Below are positions 36,913 through 47,393 of a stretch of 64,000 nucleotides of DNA, one piece after another. A program made the translations under genes and the position numbers. Source of the stretch: Caldisphaera lagunensis DSM 15908 (GTDB taxonomy: Archaea; Thermoproteota; Thermoprotei_A; Sulfolobales; Acidilobaceae); contig NC_019791.1 of the NCBI RefSeq assembly GCF_000317795.1, positions 868,001 through 932,000 of the forward strand. The letters run 5' to 3'. Position 1 is the stretch's first letter; each line of letters starts with the position of its first letter. The notes under the pieces are model-generated. The model saw only the letters and a program-made list of their open reading frames with translations, did no database searches and was not told the DNA's origin.

Positions 36913-39033
36913 TTAATGGAAAATAAATTTATAATTTACTTTTGGTAAATTATATACATTACATTCTCCATTTTTGCAAACAATTTTTGCCTCTACTTCA
37001 TAATCATAATAATCCATTTCAGCATCTTTGCCATATACGTGAAATTCCAATTCATCAAAGTACTTTTTATCTTCTATATAACTAATTTCCTTGCTTAACA
37101 TTGGAATAATTGAATTATATTTTACGAATAGAGGAAACTTATCTAAATCATATGTTAAATCATACCATTTGTTTCCTTCATAAATCTTATCTGAAAAGAA
37201 TTCAAAATATTCACCAGAAGGTAAATAGACTTTCCTTCTATTACCTTCTTGAGTAATAGGGGCAACTAGTAAGCTTTTACCAAAATAATATTCATCATCT
37301 ATATTATAAGTATTTGGATCATTATGATTTTCAAAAAATAGAGGCCTTATAAGTGGTATTTCTTCTTTAACAGATCTTATTGATTCACTATAAATATAAG
37401 GCAACAATTTATACCTTAATTTCAAAATCTTTTTTGTAATTTCCTCGTTATATTTCCATGGCTCTCTTTCACTATTTCCATGAGCCCTAACATGACTTAC
37501 CATAATTCCTGCTTGCAACCATCTTATGTATAGCTCTTCGCTAGGCTTTCCTATGAATCCACCAACATCAAATGAAGCAAACATACTACCTGATGAATGA
37601 AATGATAACAAACCCCTTATAGCTTGCCTTAACCCTTCCCAAGAAGATGGTGTATCTCCACCCCATTGTAATGGATATTGCCAAACACCAGTATAACCTG
37701 ACCTACCCCATACTATTCCATAACCTTTTGTTTCTTTTGTTGCATCATAAACAGCTTTCATATAATAAAGAGAAAATAAATTATGAAGCTCTTCACCACT
37801 TAATCCATTTGATATTGCATCATAAGGAACGCCTTCACCATAATCAGCCTTAATTACATCAGCATATTTTAGCACTTTTTCCTTTAATATATTCTTAAAT
37901 GTCTCAAATCCTTCCTTATCAAACAAATCAGGAATTCCTGCTTTTTCTATAGTTTGGCAATCAGCTAAAGGAACTGCTTTACCCCCATTTTTTGATTTCA
38001 TCAATTTATTTTTCATAGCTTCCCAAAGCTTAGTTTCTGGTTCAATATATGGATTTATCCATAAAGACAATTTAAAGCCCATTTCATGCAACTTTTTAAT
38101 CATTTCTTCAGGGTTTGGAAATGCTTTTTCATCCCATTCTAAATCTATTGTATCGCAACCATATTTATCCCAATTACCCTCCCATGGAGGATCTATGTGA
38201 ATTACATCTCCTGGATAACCTCTATTTCTTAATTCTTTAGAAACATTTAATACTTCTTCTTGGGTTTTATAAGCACACTTACTTTGCCAAAAACCAAAGC
38301 TCCATTTTGGTAATTCGTTACTTGGCTTTCCTGCTATTTTATATAAAGATTTAAATAATTCCTTTACATTCCCTAAAAATAGATATGCATCAAAATAACC
38401 TCTAGTTATTATTAATAATCTATCATAAGATGCTTTGCCTAAGTCAAAATAAACTGGTGAAGATGTATTTATTAAAATGGCCCAACCTTTAGGGGACCAA
38501 ATAAAAGGTATTGGAATATAAGTTGCATAGTTTGGAGTAGAAGGCATATCAGCTGCCCATGTTATGAAATCAAAACCTCTTTTGTTTAAATGCCCAAAAT
38601 GTTCTCCTAAACCATAAATAGGTTCATTTGGGGATAAAGAAAGAGCAAATGAATAACATGTTTTACCATCTTTGCAAGTTAATAATCCAGTTGTTATTGT
38701 TGATTTATTTTCTCCCATTAATTCTGGATCAAATAAAGGGTCAAACCAAGATCTATCTCCTTCTTTTTCTCCAGTTCCCCACTCTTCTAGAATTTTTTCA
38801 TTATTATAAATGGTTAGTTTTGGTAAAATACTTATTTTAAAACCATTTGTTATAAAGGTTTCATTTGTGTTTCCTTCAATATTGTTTCCAATTCTTATAA
38901 TACCTTTATCAACTAATGAGAAACATATTTTACCGTAATCTGAATAAATACAACCATCTTTAAAAAATCTTTTTTCATAGGGATGAAAAGATATTGGCTT
39001 AAATTTAGTTTCATCAAATTTTAGAGTTGCCAT
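36913..39033 (-). CDS. GH31 glycoside hydrolase, alpha-xylosidase/alpha-glucosidase
   Basis: The 706-residue protein is a GH31 retaining glycosidase without signal peptide. Catalytic region: the nucleophile aspartate in IKADYGEG (~397) and the acid/base aspartate in WGGDTPSSW (~459), with YGLGEHFGHLNKRG and DVIHIDPPWEGNWDKYG as the substrate-site blocks. The K-A-D-Y-G-E form is closer to the KTDFGE of YicI/XylS alpha-xylosidases than to the WxDMNE of alpha-glucosidases, so alpha-xylosidase is slightly preferred. It converges tail-to-tail with the nucleotidyltransferase gene, one base apart. Confidence 0.88.
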   Translation of the reverse strand: MATLKFDETKFKPISFHPYEKRFFKDGCIYSDYGKICFSLVDKGIIRIGNNIEGNTNETFITNGFKISILPKLTIYNNEKILEEWGTGEKEGDRSWFDPLFDPELMGENKSTITTGLLTCKDGKTCYSFALSLSPNEPIYGLGEHFGHLNKRGFDFITWAADMPSTPNYATYIPIPFIWSPKGWAILINTSSPVYFDLGKASYDRLLIITRGYFDAYLFLGNVKELFKSLYKIAGKPSNELPKWSFGFWQSKCAYKTQEEVLNVSKELRNRGYPGDVIHIDPPWEGNWDKYGCDTIDLEWDEKAFPNPEEMIKKLHEMGFKLSLWINPYIEPETKLWEAMKNKLMKSKNGGKAVPLADCQTIEKAGIPDLFDKEGFETFKNILKEKVLKYADVIKADYGEGVPYDAISNGLSGEELHNLFSLYYMKAVYDATKETKGYGIVWGRSGYTGVWQYPLQWGGDTPSSWEGLRQAIRGLLSFHSSGSMFASFDVGGFIGKPSEELYIRWLQAGIMVSHVRAHGNSEREPWKYNEEITKKILKLRYKLLPYIYSESIRSVKEEIPLIRPLFFENHNDPNTYNIDDEYYFGKSLLVAPITQEGNRRKVYLPSGEYFEFFSDKIYEGNKWYDLTYDLDKFPLFVKYNSIIPMLSKEISYIEDKKYFDELEFHVYGKDAEMDYYDYEVEAKIVCKNGECNVYNLPKVNYKFIFH

Positions 39034-39345
39034 TTTCTTACCCTTAATAGTAATTATTTAAGAAAATAATATTATTTGCTATTTAATATTATTTAAGATG
39101 TAGATAATAAAGATTTTAAAATAAAATAATCAAATCTAAATACATTTCCTATAAACAAGAAGATATATTTATTATAGAGAAAAATAAGTATAGCAAAGAA
39201 TAGACCTCAACATTATTGGCTTTTCTTGTATCAAGATCATTTTTATATATGGAAGTTTGCGTTTAATTTGATTGATAAAAAAACAAGTTTTGATAAGCAT
39301 TGCTTAGTAATATTTTTAAAATTTTCTATATTAATTTAATATGGA
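39034..39345. other. Spacer before the tRNA gene
   Basis: About 310 AT-rich bases between the glycosidase start and the tRNA. The last 25 bases (TATTTTTAAAATTTTCTATATTAA region) are a plausible TATA-containing promoter for the tRNA. Nothing else is seen. Confidence 0.45.
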
Positions 39346-39436
39346 GGGCCCGTAGTCCAGTTTGGCAGGATGCGGGGTATGCATATGCACCCGAATCGGG
39401 TCCCTGTGGTCGGGGGTTCAAATCCCCCCGGGCCCA
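39346..39436 (+). tRNA. tRNA-Pro(CGG) with a 17-base intron after position 32
   Basis: Cloverleaf: acceptor GGGCCCG pairs CGGGCCC with discriminator A; D-stem GTCC/GGAT; T-arm GGGGG-TTCAAAT-CCCCC; no encoded CCA. The anticodon stem CGGGG pairs CCCTG only if 17 bases (39379-39395) are removed, leaving loop T-T-C-G-G-G-T, anticodon CGG, Pro. The precursor forms a textbook bulge-helix-bulge: bulge G-T^A, 4-bp helix CGGG (39373-39376) with CCCG (39390-39393), bulge A-A^T, and a TGCA/TGCA inner stem. An Ala(TGC) reading with the intron at 37/38 gives A33 and lacks the G3-U70 identity pair, so it is rejected. Confidence 0.9.
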
Positions 39437-39753
39437 TAAATATTAATGAGCAGAATTTAAAGACCTCAATTTTAATTTTAAATAAAATAATTATAAAATA
39501 ACGTTAATTATGAATTAACTTGATATGTTTAATTAGAAAGCTTGATTAAGGATAAATTAATTTTTAGCTATATACTCTTGTTGTATCCTTTAGATCCATT
39601 ACTGCAGAATAAAACAAGTAATTCTTTTAAATTCTATCTTTCAGCATTCTTAGAAAAAAGGAACCTGCCAATTGCAGAAGTATCTATATCTTTATCTTAA
39701 CGTTATAATATATCTTTAATACGAATCTTCACTATGGCACCGAATCTCTTATT
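39437..39753. other. Gene-free stretch
   Basis: AT-rich spacer between the tRNA and the broken FkbM gene; no gene, repeat or integrase-type attachment duplicate of the tRNA 3' end was noticed. Confidence 0.45.
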
Positions 39754-40627
39754 TCATTTTGTTGCTTCAATTGTCCCATGATAATGTAAATCGTAATTTA
39801 AACAATTATGTTTAAAAACTCTTATTGATTTAAATCCATAATCTTTCAATCCTACTAGATCAGGAGAATATTCTATTCTAACTTTCCTAAAAAGGGATAA
39901 AGATTCATCATTAATTACTTCGAATTCTTTGCCTTTGATATCAAGATCTAATAAATATGGATCTGTTATATTAAATTCCTTAATTATTTGAGTGATTGAT
40001 ATACTTCTTACCTTAGTGGTTTTGCCTGTATTTAGATTATAAGCTGATGAGAATCCAGTACCAGTAATTGGAAAGTCAATTATTTCGTCTTTTCCAAGCG
40101 CGTAATTTTTCATAATAATATTTTGCGCTAGATGAGGATTAAGAGATATGTTCTTTAAAGCCAATTCATAGTTAATTGGATCTGGCTCAAAGGAATAAAC
40201 TCTTGCCCCTTTTGATGCATAATACAATGCCGTATCTCCAGTAAAACCGCCAGCTTGAATTACTATTTTACCATTAAGATTATCAGAATAATGTATATCA
40301 TAAATAAAGGTCTCTGAAAATATTAGCGGGTCGAAGTTCTCAATATAGAATTTTAACCCATTAGGGGTTAATAACAATATCATTTTCCTGATCTAGATGC
40401 CAAAAACCTTCTCTATCCCTAAATTCAGCTCCATGAAGAAAAGAAAGCAAGAATACTTGAAAAATATCCTTTTTATTTTGATAGTTATATTTCATTATAT
40501 ATCCATTGTTAGTAATTAATTTTCTGTTTCTTTTAAAGATAATATTGAAAGCGTTATGAAAACCATATTTCTGTCTCATAATTTCATAGTATAACTTTCG
40601 ATTTAAATATATTTGTTTAAAAATCAT
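39754..40627 (-). pseudogene. Second FkbM-family methyltransferase, single frameshift in a C4 run
   Basis: The upstream frame (40627-40361) has the N-terminal part ending HLDQENDIVINP; the downstream frame (from 40383) has PNGLKFYIENFDPLIF, the SAM-binding VIQAGGFTGDTALYYASKG and YSFEPDPINYELALKNISLNP. Removing one C from the CCCC at the junction joins them as D-I-V-I-N-P-N-G-L-K-F, giving a full-length protein of about 290 residues. The acidic LLDLDIKGKEFEVI motif replaces the usual D-C-E-G-x-E, as in some paralogues. Apart from that indel the frame is clean. Confidence 0.8.
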
Positions 40628-41512
40628 TAAAATTTCCCCCTGAAACTTTCTATTAAGTTAAAGTGTTTCCTCTCTTATATTTTTTTGATTCGAACAGTTT
40701 ATGCTGAAATTTTTGGTCATTAACCAACATCATCTTATGCCTCACGTCTACACTATTCATTCCATCGACCATTGTATCAAAAGCTAAGTCTTATTAATGC
40801 TATTCTACATAATCCCCATAGTTAGAAAAGATTTGACCATGTCCTCTATATGCTATCCAAATACTATAGAAACAGAAGAGAAGACAAAGATCACATTCAA
40901 TTTTACAGCTAATAATTTCATGAACTACTTGGGACTCGCAATGATAATACTAATAGTAAGTCTTAACCTGATATTAGAATTCATGTAAAAACAATCCAAT
41001 TTAACAGAATCATTTTGGCTCGGGATCTAATAGGTAGAGTTAACTGAAGTCACTCTCTTCTTGATGACCAATACGTAGAGTATCAAAATATGGAGATTTC
41101 TGCATTGGATTGAATTGCACATTCCAGAAATATGTAAAAATATGAATAGTTATTAGATTTTACTATGTTTTAATATGATCAATATAAATAAAATTATTAT
41201 AAATTGATGAATTTAGCAAGGCTTATGGGTAATGCATTATTATTAAATAAATTAAGTATTGATGTCTTTTATTATTATTTCAAAAATTCTTATCCATGTC
41301 TCATGAATGACACAACCTTGATATACAATAAATTTATATAACAAATTATAAATTTGTAGGATTATGTTTCTTCTAAGGAACTAATATCAAATCTTTATTT
41401 CTATCTTTTTCCTTGAAATATTGTTTTGATATTAATTTAGTATAATTCTTTAATGCTATCAAAAAATTTTTGATTTATAGAATTTCAAATTATAAAAGAC
41501 TTTTAAATTTTC
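40628..41512. other. Gene-poor stretch
   Basis: About 885 bases. A 63-codon plus-strand frame at 40797-40988 ends in a hydrophobic segment, and the opposite strand has a 43-codon run containing MNSVDVRHKMMLVNDQ, but neither is recognised, so both are left uncalled. Confidence 0.4.
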
Positions 41513-42874
41513 ATGATAGTTATGATAGTAGGATTAAAAATGGAAATCTTCACGATAGGACCTGCAGATATTAATGGAAAAATTGGTGGAGGTGGAATTC
41601 ATAATGCAGAAATAATAATTAGATTACCACATTTAGGTTTTAGAGTTATTTATTCTCCATATCCTTCTATATTATTTTGGGCTTTGAACGATGAAGTTTA
41701 TGCTGATTCATTACATAAAACATTAAGAATTATGGAACAAAATAAAGTTATTATTCCTAGCATAGTTTTTTCCTATTTGGAAGAAAAAAATAAAATATTA
41801 AAAAGGCATAATATTGAATCCAATTTCTTTAGCAAAGTTGATAAATTTATTAAAGAAAAATTAAAATATATTCATTATAAGGATTTTCCTCAATTAAGAG
41901 ATGAAGAAATAAAAATTATGAAAGATATTATAAGTGATGTGGGTAATGTTCAATATATAATGAATCCTACTGAATCGACATCAGAATTTATTTATTTTGC
42001 TAAGATTTTTAAAAAACCTATTTATAATATAATTCACCATAATCCTTTTAACTGGTATATGGCGTTACGTAAAACTGCATCTATGTTTTACATGAATTCT
42101 ATATCCAATATTATAAAATTGGTTAGATTAAGTCTTTTTTCTCCCTATTCTAGCATTAAATATTATTATGATAAATTAATTAGCCTAAATTTACCTATAA
42201 ATTTTATATGGATTAATCCTGCTTCATATTTTCAATTTAGAAATTCCATGAATTTAAATAAAAACATAAAAAATTACTTTATTTACCCAGCTAATGCAAT
42301 TGATCCTCTAGCTTTATCAAATGAAAGCTATGATAAAGAGAATTATTTTGTTTATGGAGGTTATCTAGATCTTCTTAAGGGTTTATATGATATGCCTTAT
42401 ATATTAAAAGAATTAAAAAATAAAATCGATGATTATATTGTTTTTGTTGGTCATTCTTCTAATGAAACAACTAAATATATAAATAAATTGAAGAAAATAT
42501 ACCCAAAAATTAAATTTTTAGGTTTTTTAAAAAATAAAGAAGAACTATTTAAAATATATTCAAAGGCAAAGGGTCTTATTTACCCAACACATATAGATGG
42601 CTATTCTTTGGTGATACTTGAATCTCTAGGAGTTAAAACACCAGTTATTACCTATGGAATTCCTGAATTAGTTTATTTATATAAAAACATTAAACCTGTT
42701 AGGATTGTGAATGAGTTTGATTTTAAATCATTTGCAAACGAAATAATTAAGCTTTCAAAAACAGATAATACAAGAGATCTTTTTGATAATACTGAAAGTT
42801 TTATAAGAATTCATAGCTCATGGGATAATGTCGCTAAACAATATGCAAAGATATTTAAAGAAACTATGAAATAA
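41513..42874 (+). CDS. Glycosyltransferase, GT4 type
   Basis: About 450 residues; the better start may be ATG 41540 (M-E-I-F-T-I-G). The N-terminal GKIGGGGIHNAEIIIRL is the GT-B donor/acceptor glycine loop, and the C-terminal half has the GT4 signature: FVYGGYLDLLKGLYDMP, IVFVGHSS, KFLGFLKNKEELFKIYSKAKGLIYPTHIDGYSLVILESLG (quoted in pieces), with the E-x7-E type motif GYSLVILE. It transfers a nucleotide-activated sugar onto a lipid-linked glycan at the cytoplasmic side. Converges with the GT2-wHTH gene. Confidence 0.82.
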   Translation: MIVMIVGLKMEIFTIGPADINGKIGGGGIHNAEIIIRLPHLGFRVIYSPYPSILFWALNDEVYADSLHKTLRIMEQNKVIIPSIVFSYLEEKNKILKRHNIESNFFSKVDKFIKEKLKYIHYKDFPQLRDEEIKIMKDIISDVGNVQYIMNPTESTSEFIYFAKIFKKPIYNIIHHNPFNWYMALRKTASMFYMNSISNIIKLVRLSLFSPYSSIKYYYDKLISLNLPINFIWINPASYFQFRNSMNLNKNIKNYFIYPANAIDPLALSNESYDKENYFVYGGYLDLLKGLYDMPYILKELKNKIDDYIVFVGHSSNETTKYINKLKKIYPKIKFLGFLKNKEELFKIYSKAKGLIYPTHIDGYSLVILESLGVKTPVITYGIPELVYLYKNIKPVRIVNEFDFKSFANEIIKLSKTDNTRDLFDNTESFIRIHSSWDNVAKQYAKIFKETMK

Positions 42875-42927
42875 AAGAAATAAAGTTAATAAATATCTGC
42901 AATTCTTTAGAAAGCTTTATCAAATTA

Positions 42928-44170
42928 TTATTTAATTCTATATTTCTTTACTCCATCAAAAAGAACTTCTTCTAAATATCCCCAATCAATAAGTTTTGAT
43001 AGTTTTCTATTCAATTTATTTTTATTAATATTTGTTTTAATCATTATTTGATTTATATCCATAATTCCTCCATTCTTTTTTATTGTATATAGGATTAGTT
43101 TATCTTCATCATCAAGATATTTATTAATCTTATCTTTAATATTTTTTATGAATAAACTAAGTGTTGAAGGTAAATTCTTATTAAATACAAAAAAAGATGA
43201 TTTTGCAAGATTTATAAATATGTTAAATAGGCTAGTACCAGATAAAATTGAACGTAATAGAGCAAATTTTAATATTCTCCATTGAGAAATAGGTAATTTT
43301 AGTTGTTTACTATCAAGATTTAAAGCCCAAATGTTGGCTAAATAATCAAATGCTAATTTCTCGCAAAACACATTTGATGATTTTTCACAATTATTTTGAA
43401 ATTTTTTAAAAAATGAAATATCTGTTTGGAAAAATTGATAATTTGCCAAAAAGGTAAATGACGTATTTGTATTGTATAATTGTTCATAGCTTTTTTGATT
43501 TTTTAATGCATTTTTATTAATATGTACTCTATAATATGTTAACCTTTTACTCGTATAGAATAAAAGACCTTCACTAAATGATGATATTACCATAATAGCT
43601 AAATCAATCATACTCCCTTTTAGACCTTTAATATTTTCAGCTATACTTCTATTTACAGCAATGGAACTATTATTACCATGAATTTCATATTTTGCAATAA
43701 TTTTTTCCCATCTAGGATCATCACTTTTCATTATTATGTTAAATGAAGGTTTAATGGCATATAATTTTCTATCTATTATATTATTGTTTTCATCAATTAC
43801 ATCAACATCATTACTTATATATATTAGGTTTTTAATTTTTTGAAAGCTTTTATATATACATTAACCTTTCTGGTTTATACATATCATCATCTTCCAAAAA
43901 GGTTATTATATCTCCTTTAGATTCATCTATACCTAAACTAAGTTTTTCTCCCAATGTATTGTTCTCTTCTATTACCATATTTTTCCAATTATTTCTTTCT
44001 ATTATTTTATCAGATAATTGATCTTCAAAATTTTTTATAACAATTACTTCAAACTTATCCTTATCTAAGGTTTGTTGTTCCAAACTTTGCAAAGCATATG
44101 GTAAATATTTCTTTCTATTATAAGCAGTAACTATGACTGAAATTTTTGGATATTCCATACTATACGCCAT
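42928..44170 (-). pseudogene. GT2 glycosyltransferase with C-terminal winged helix, frameshifted at a (TA)4 tract
   Basis: The N-terminal frame (44170-43850) is GT2: ISVIVTAYNRKKYLPYALQS, QTLDKDKFEVIVIKNFED, and the DxD-like FLEDDDMY, ending E-R-L-M-Y-I then stop. The next frame continues YKSFQKIKNLIYISNDVDVI to NNSSIAVNRSIAENI, LTYYRVHINK and beyond. Adding one TA to the (TA)4 at 43851-43858 gives RLMYIYKSFQKIKNLIY, which lines up with RLQYIYSTFQKYNDLIY of the intact copy at 46.2 kb. The last ~60 residues (LILYTIKKNGGIMDINQIM, KLSKLIDWGYLEEVLFDG) are a winged helix, an unusual fusion. Intact it would be about 415 residues. Confidence 0.85.
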
Positions 44171-44667
44171 TATTAATATTAATAGTAAGGCTTAAAAGAT
44201 TAATTGAAAAAATAAGATAAAATAACACTACATGTTTGATATTTTAATGGTTTAATCTATTTTATTTATGAATAAAATGCAGGACTTTATGATAACTAAA
44301 TCAGTCGAATACAACTTTATTGTATATTAAAATTTTTTATATAATTTATATAAAATTTAGATTATTAAAATCTTAATGTGTTTTGTATTTGATTGTAATA
44401 ATAAGTAATATTTGTAAAACCTAAATAAATGACATTTATTATCAAATCCCATTAATTTTTGGCATATAAAAATTTTATTTAATAAATATAAAACTTTTTA
44501 CAGTCAGCAAATCACTGAACATTCTATATTCTATTAAAATTTTACATAAAAATTATAATAATACCCCTTACATTGATATCATAATAATTAAAATATTTAA
44601 ATTAAATGTAACAATAAGAAATATTTTGTTAATTTAAGTTTTTAATTTAGCATATTTTCTTCTATAA
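44171..44667. other. Gene-free AT-rich stretch
   Basis: About 500 bases, very AT-rich, between divergent genes; it must contain the promoters for the flippase and for the broken GT2 gene, but no single element stands out. Confidence 0.45.
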
Positions 44668-46188
44668 TTGATGGCTATGTCAATTAGAGCAAAAGTATTT
44701 AAAGGTATGTCAAAGCTGCTTTCAGCAAATGCAGCAGTAACAATAATGCAATTCATATTTTATCTAACTATAGTTAGAATAATAGGATTTAACGGTTTAG
44801 GTTCTTATTTTGATTCAGTAATAATATTAACATTTATAAGCTTAGCTGCTACTTGGGAATCAAACGGTTTTTCTAGGTTTATTATTGGATATTATCAAGG
44901 TGGAAAAGAGAAAGAAGCAAGATATTTATATAGATTAGGAATTATTATTGGATTAACAAGCGGATTCGTTATATTTATAGTAATGTTTCTGTATTCATAT
45001 CAAATTTCTTCATTACTTTATAGATCTCCCGTTTATAGTAACATAGTTAAAATTTTAGGTATTGATATAGCTTTATCATCTTATAATTCATATGCTGGAA
45101 TAGGTCCTAATGCACTAATGAAGTTTGGTAAAATGGGAATAATACAGATCTTATGGGCATTAGGAAGATATCTTACCGGCATGCTATTACTCTTTATGGG
45201 ATATGGTGCTTTTGGATTAGTTGTAGGTTGGGTTATAGGTGATGCTATTAATTCAATTTTTTATACTATGTGGAGCAGAGAGCTCATATTTGGAAAGGAT
45301 ACAAGGAGCAAATTAAAGCCAATAATTTCTTATGCTATACCTTTAGTTTTGGGATCATTAATTGTTACATTATTAAGTAATGTAGACAAGTTGTTTGTCT
45401 TGTATAAGTTAGGTTTAGCTGAGTTGGGTATTTATTCAACTATTATGCTTGCATCTTCGGTTCCACAGATGTTACCAAATTCAATCGCGGCATCATTAAG
45501 TCCTGCATTATTAGGTTTAGAAGAGAAAAATGGTTTAAATAAAGAAATAGTAGAAAAATCTATAAGGTATACAACAATTTTATCAATACCTTTTTTATTA
45601 TTAGTTGGAGCTATGGGAAAACCTTTAATTTTATTATTGTTGGGACAAAGATTTGTTCATGATTGGAAAGCCTTTACTATACTCACTGTTGGACATGCAT
45701 TAATGAGCTATGATATACCTATAACAATTGCTTTAAGCGCTAAAAAAGACTCAAAGGCTTTAGCTTTACAATCAGTAATAGGAGCAATAATAATAGGTTT
45801 TCTTGCTCCATATCTTATAAATTTATACTTTGCTACTGGAGCCGCAATAGCATACGTTTTGTCTAGATTTATTAGCTTTATAGCTGTTGCATTACCTAGG
45901 GTGAGAAAGCATGGTTTACTAAAAATAAATTTAAATGAGTATTTAAAAGTTTCCATATCATCTCTTATCTTATTATTTGGCTTACTTTTTGTCGAATACT
46001 TAACTGGGTTTAATGTTATTTATTTACCTTTGTATATTACATTAGGTATTTTAATAATAATTTTTAATTTCAAATTTTTTAAAATGCTTGATAAAGAAGA
46101 TTATACTGCATTAAATGAAGTTTTGCCTAATAATTTAAAATTTTTCTTTGAGATCATTTGGAGTTTTTTGGATCTTCCTAAAGAATAG
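44668..46188 (+). CDS. Polysaccharide/oligosaccharide flippase, Wzx (RfbX) type
   Basis: The 506-residue protein has about 14 hydrophobic segments and the MATE-like architecture of Wzx/AglR-type flippases: N-terminal KVFKGMSKLLSANAAVTIMQF, FNGLGSYFDSV, SNGFSRFIIGYYQGGKEKEA, LLSNVDKLFVLYKLG, and ASLSPALLGLEEKNG. It would move a lipid-linked glycan across the cytoplasmic membrane, for S-layer protein glycosylation or surface polysaccharide. It is the one transporter in the glycan region and supports the reading of the neighbours as one pathway. Confidence 0.86.
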   Translation: MMAMSIRAKVFKGMSKLLSANAAVTIMQFIFYLTIVRIIGFNGLGSYFDSVIILTFISLAATWESNGFSRFIIGYYQGGKEKEARYLYRLGIIIGLTSGFVIFIVMFLYSYQISSLLYRSPVYSNIVKILGIDIALSSYNSYAGIGPNALMKFGKMGIIQILWALGRYLTGMLLLFMGYGAFGLVVGWVIGDAINSIFYTMWSRELIFGKDTRSKLKPIISYAIPLVLGSLIVTLLSNVDKLFVLYKLGLAELGIYSTIMLASSVPQMLPNSIAASLSPALLGLEEKNGLNKEIVEKSIRYTTILSIPFLLLVGAMGKPLILLLLGQRFVHDWKAFTILTVGHALMSYDIPITIALSAKKDSKALALQSVIGAIIIGFLAPYLINLYFATGAAIAYVLSRFISFIAVALPRVRKHGLLKINLNEYLKVSISSLILLFGLLFVEYLTGFNVIYLPLYITLGILIIIFNFKFFKMLDKEDYTALNEVLPNNLKFFFEIIWSFLDLPKE

Positions 46189-46235
46189 CATAGTAAATTT
46201 ATTATATCTCCGAGATAATCTAATAATAAATTGGT

Positions 46236-47297
46236 ATGTCTATGAATAATCAAAGCATTTCAGTTTTGGTAACCGCATATAAAAGAAAGGAGTATTTATT
46301 AGATGCATTAAAAAGCTTAAAAGATCAAACATTAGATGAAAATAAATTTGAGGTAATCGTAATAAAGAATTTTGAAGATCCTAAAATAGATAGCTTTATA
46401 GATTGCATGAATTGGAAAAATATTATTCCAGAAACAGCAGATTTGGGCTTAAAGTATGAAATAGGTATTAAGGAAGCAAAAGGACAAATTATTACATTTC
46501 TGGAGGATGATGATGTATATGAGAGCAATAGATTGCAATATATTTATTCAACATTTCAAAAATATAATGATTTAATATATTTTCATAATAACCAAAAAAT
46601 AATAAATGAAAATGGTAACATCATTGATCAGAATATGATATATCCAGATATATACATTCAAGATCCAAGCAGATATTGCGATAAGCTTTTTATAAATCCC
46701 GGTGGGTTTCATAATGCTAGCTCTATTGCGATAGCTAAAGAAATAATTGAAAGAAAAGAATCATTAAATTTATTAAAAACAATAAAGAGCTCTCCAGATT
46801 TAGCTATGCTATCTTTAGCAATTAAGCAAAAGGGTTCTTTATATTTATCAGGTCAAAGTTTAACTAGATACAGAATACACATGAGTTCATCTACGCCTCA
46901 TGGATATGTCTATAGAAAAGATTTTAAAAAGTCATTAATAACTCTTGCAGAAACATATAATAAATGGGCGGTTGATGCTAGAAAAATTATTGATTATACT
47001 AATAATATACCATGCATTGACTACATAAAACCATATGAACTAATAAGAAGAATCGAGGCATCTTCTACTCCGAGTTGGGCTATTAAAAATAGACCTATAT
47101 CATCATTTTATGATTTTCTAATTTTATATAAGCTGGGAAAAGAACATAAGTTTATTGGAGATAAAAAATTGTTAGCTGTTCTTTTCTTAGATATTATTGT
47201 CTCTAAATTACCTAGTGAATTAAGAGAATTATATTGGAGAATTAGATGGGTAAGCAAAAATAATCTTGCATTATTTAAAAGAAAAACAAATAATTAA
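46236..47297 (+). CDS. GT2 glycosyltransferase (intact member of the local family)
   Basis: 353 residues. N-terminal GT-A nucleotide-binding part: SISVLVTAYKRKEYLLDALKS, QTLDENKFEVIVIKNFEDP, then FLEDDDVYESNRLQYIY with the metal-binding acidic triad. Middle acceptor part has GGFHNASSIAIAK and SLTRYRIHMSSSTPHG, a motif block shared with the other local copies (x-L-T-x-Y-R-x-H). No membrane helix, so cytoplasmic or membrane-associated. It follows the flippase by 48 bases and is probably in its transcript. It is the template against which the broken copies can be judged. Confidence 0.87.
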   Translation: MSMNNQSISVLVTAYKRKEYLLDALKSLKDQTLDENKFEVIVIKNFEDPKIDSFIDCMNWKNIIPETADLGLKYEIGIKEAKGQIITFLEDDDVYESNRLQYIYSTFQKYNDLIYFHNNQKIINENGNIIDQNMIYPDIYIQDPSRYCDKLFINPGGFHNASSIAIAKEIIERKESLNLLKTIKSSPDLAMLSLAIKQKGSLYLSGQSLTRYRIHMSSSTPHGYVYRKDFKKSLITLAETYNKWAVDARKIIDYTNNIPCIDYIKPYELIRRIEASSTPSWAIKNRPISSFYDFLILYKLGKEHKFIGDKKLLAVLFLDIIVSKLPSELRELYWRIRWVSKNNLALFKRKTNN

Positions 47298-47393
47298 TTG
47301 TAAGATCATAATAAAGATTATTTCAAAATAATAGGAAAATAATATCAACTATTCATGTTATGAATAATTGTTAAAATATTCGAAACATAAATA
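47298..47393. other. Short spacer
   Basis: AT-rich spacer between the intact GT2 gene and a convergent wreck; nothing recognised. Confidence 0.4.

Noticed and set aside
39346-39436. Reading the tRNA as Ala(TGC) with the intron at 37/38
   Set aside because: It leaves A at position 33, lacks the G3-U70 identity pair and has no bulge-helix-bulge; the Pro(CGG) fold satisfies all three tests.
40653-40988. Minus-strand run with MNSVDVRHKMMLVNDQ and a plus-strand 63-codon frame with a hydrophobic end
   Set aside because: The two overlap on opposite strands, no homology is recognised and neither has a convincing ribosome binding site.
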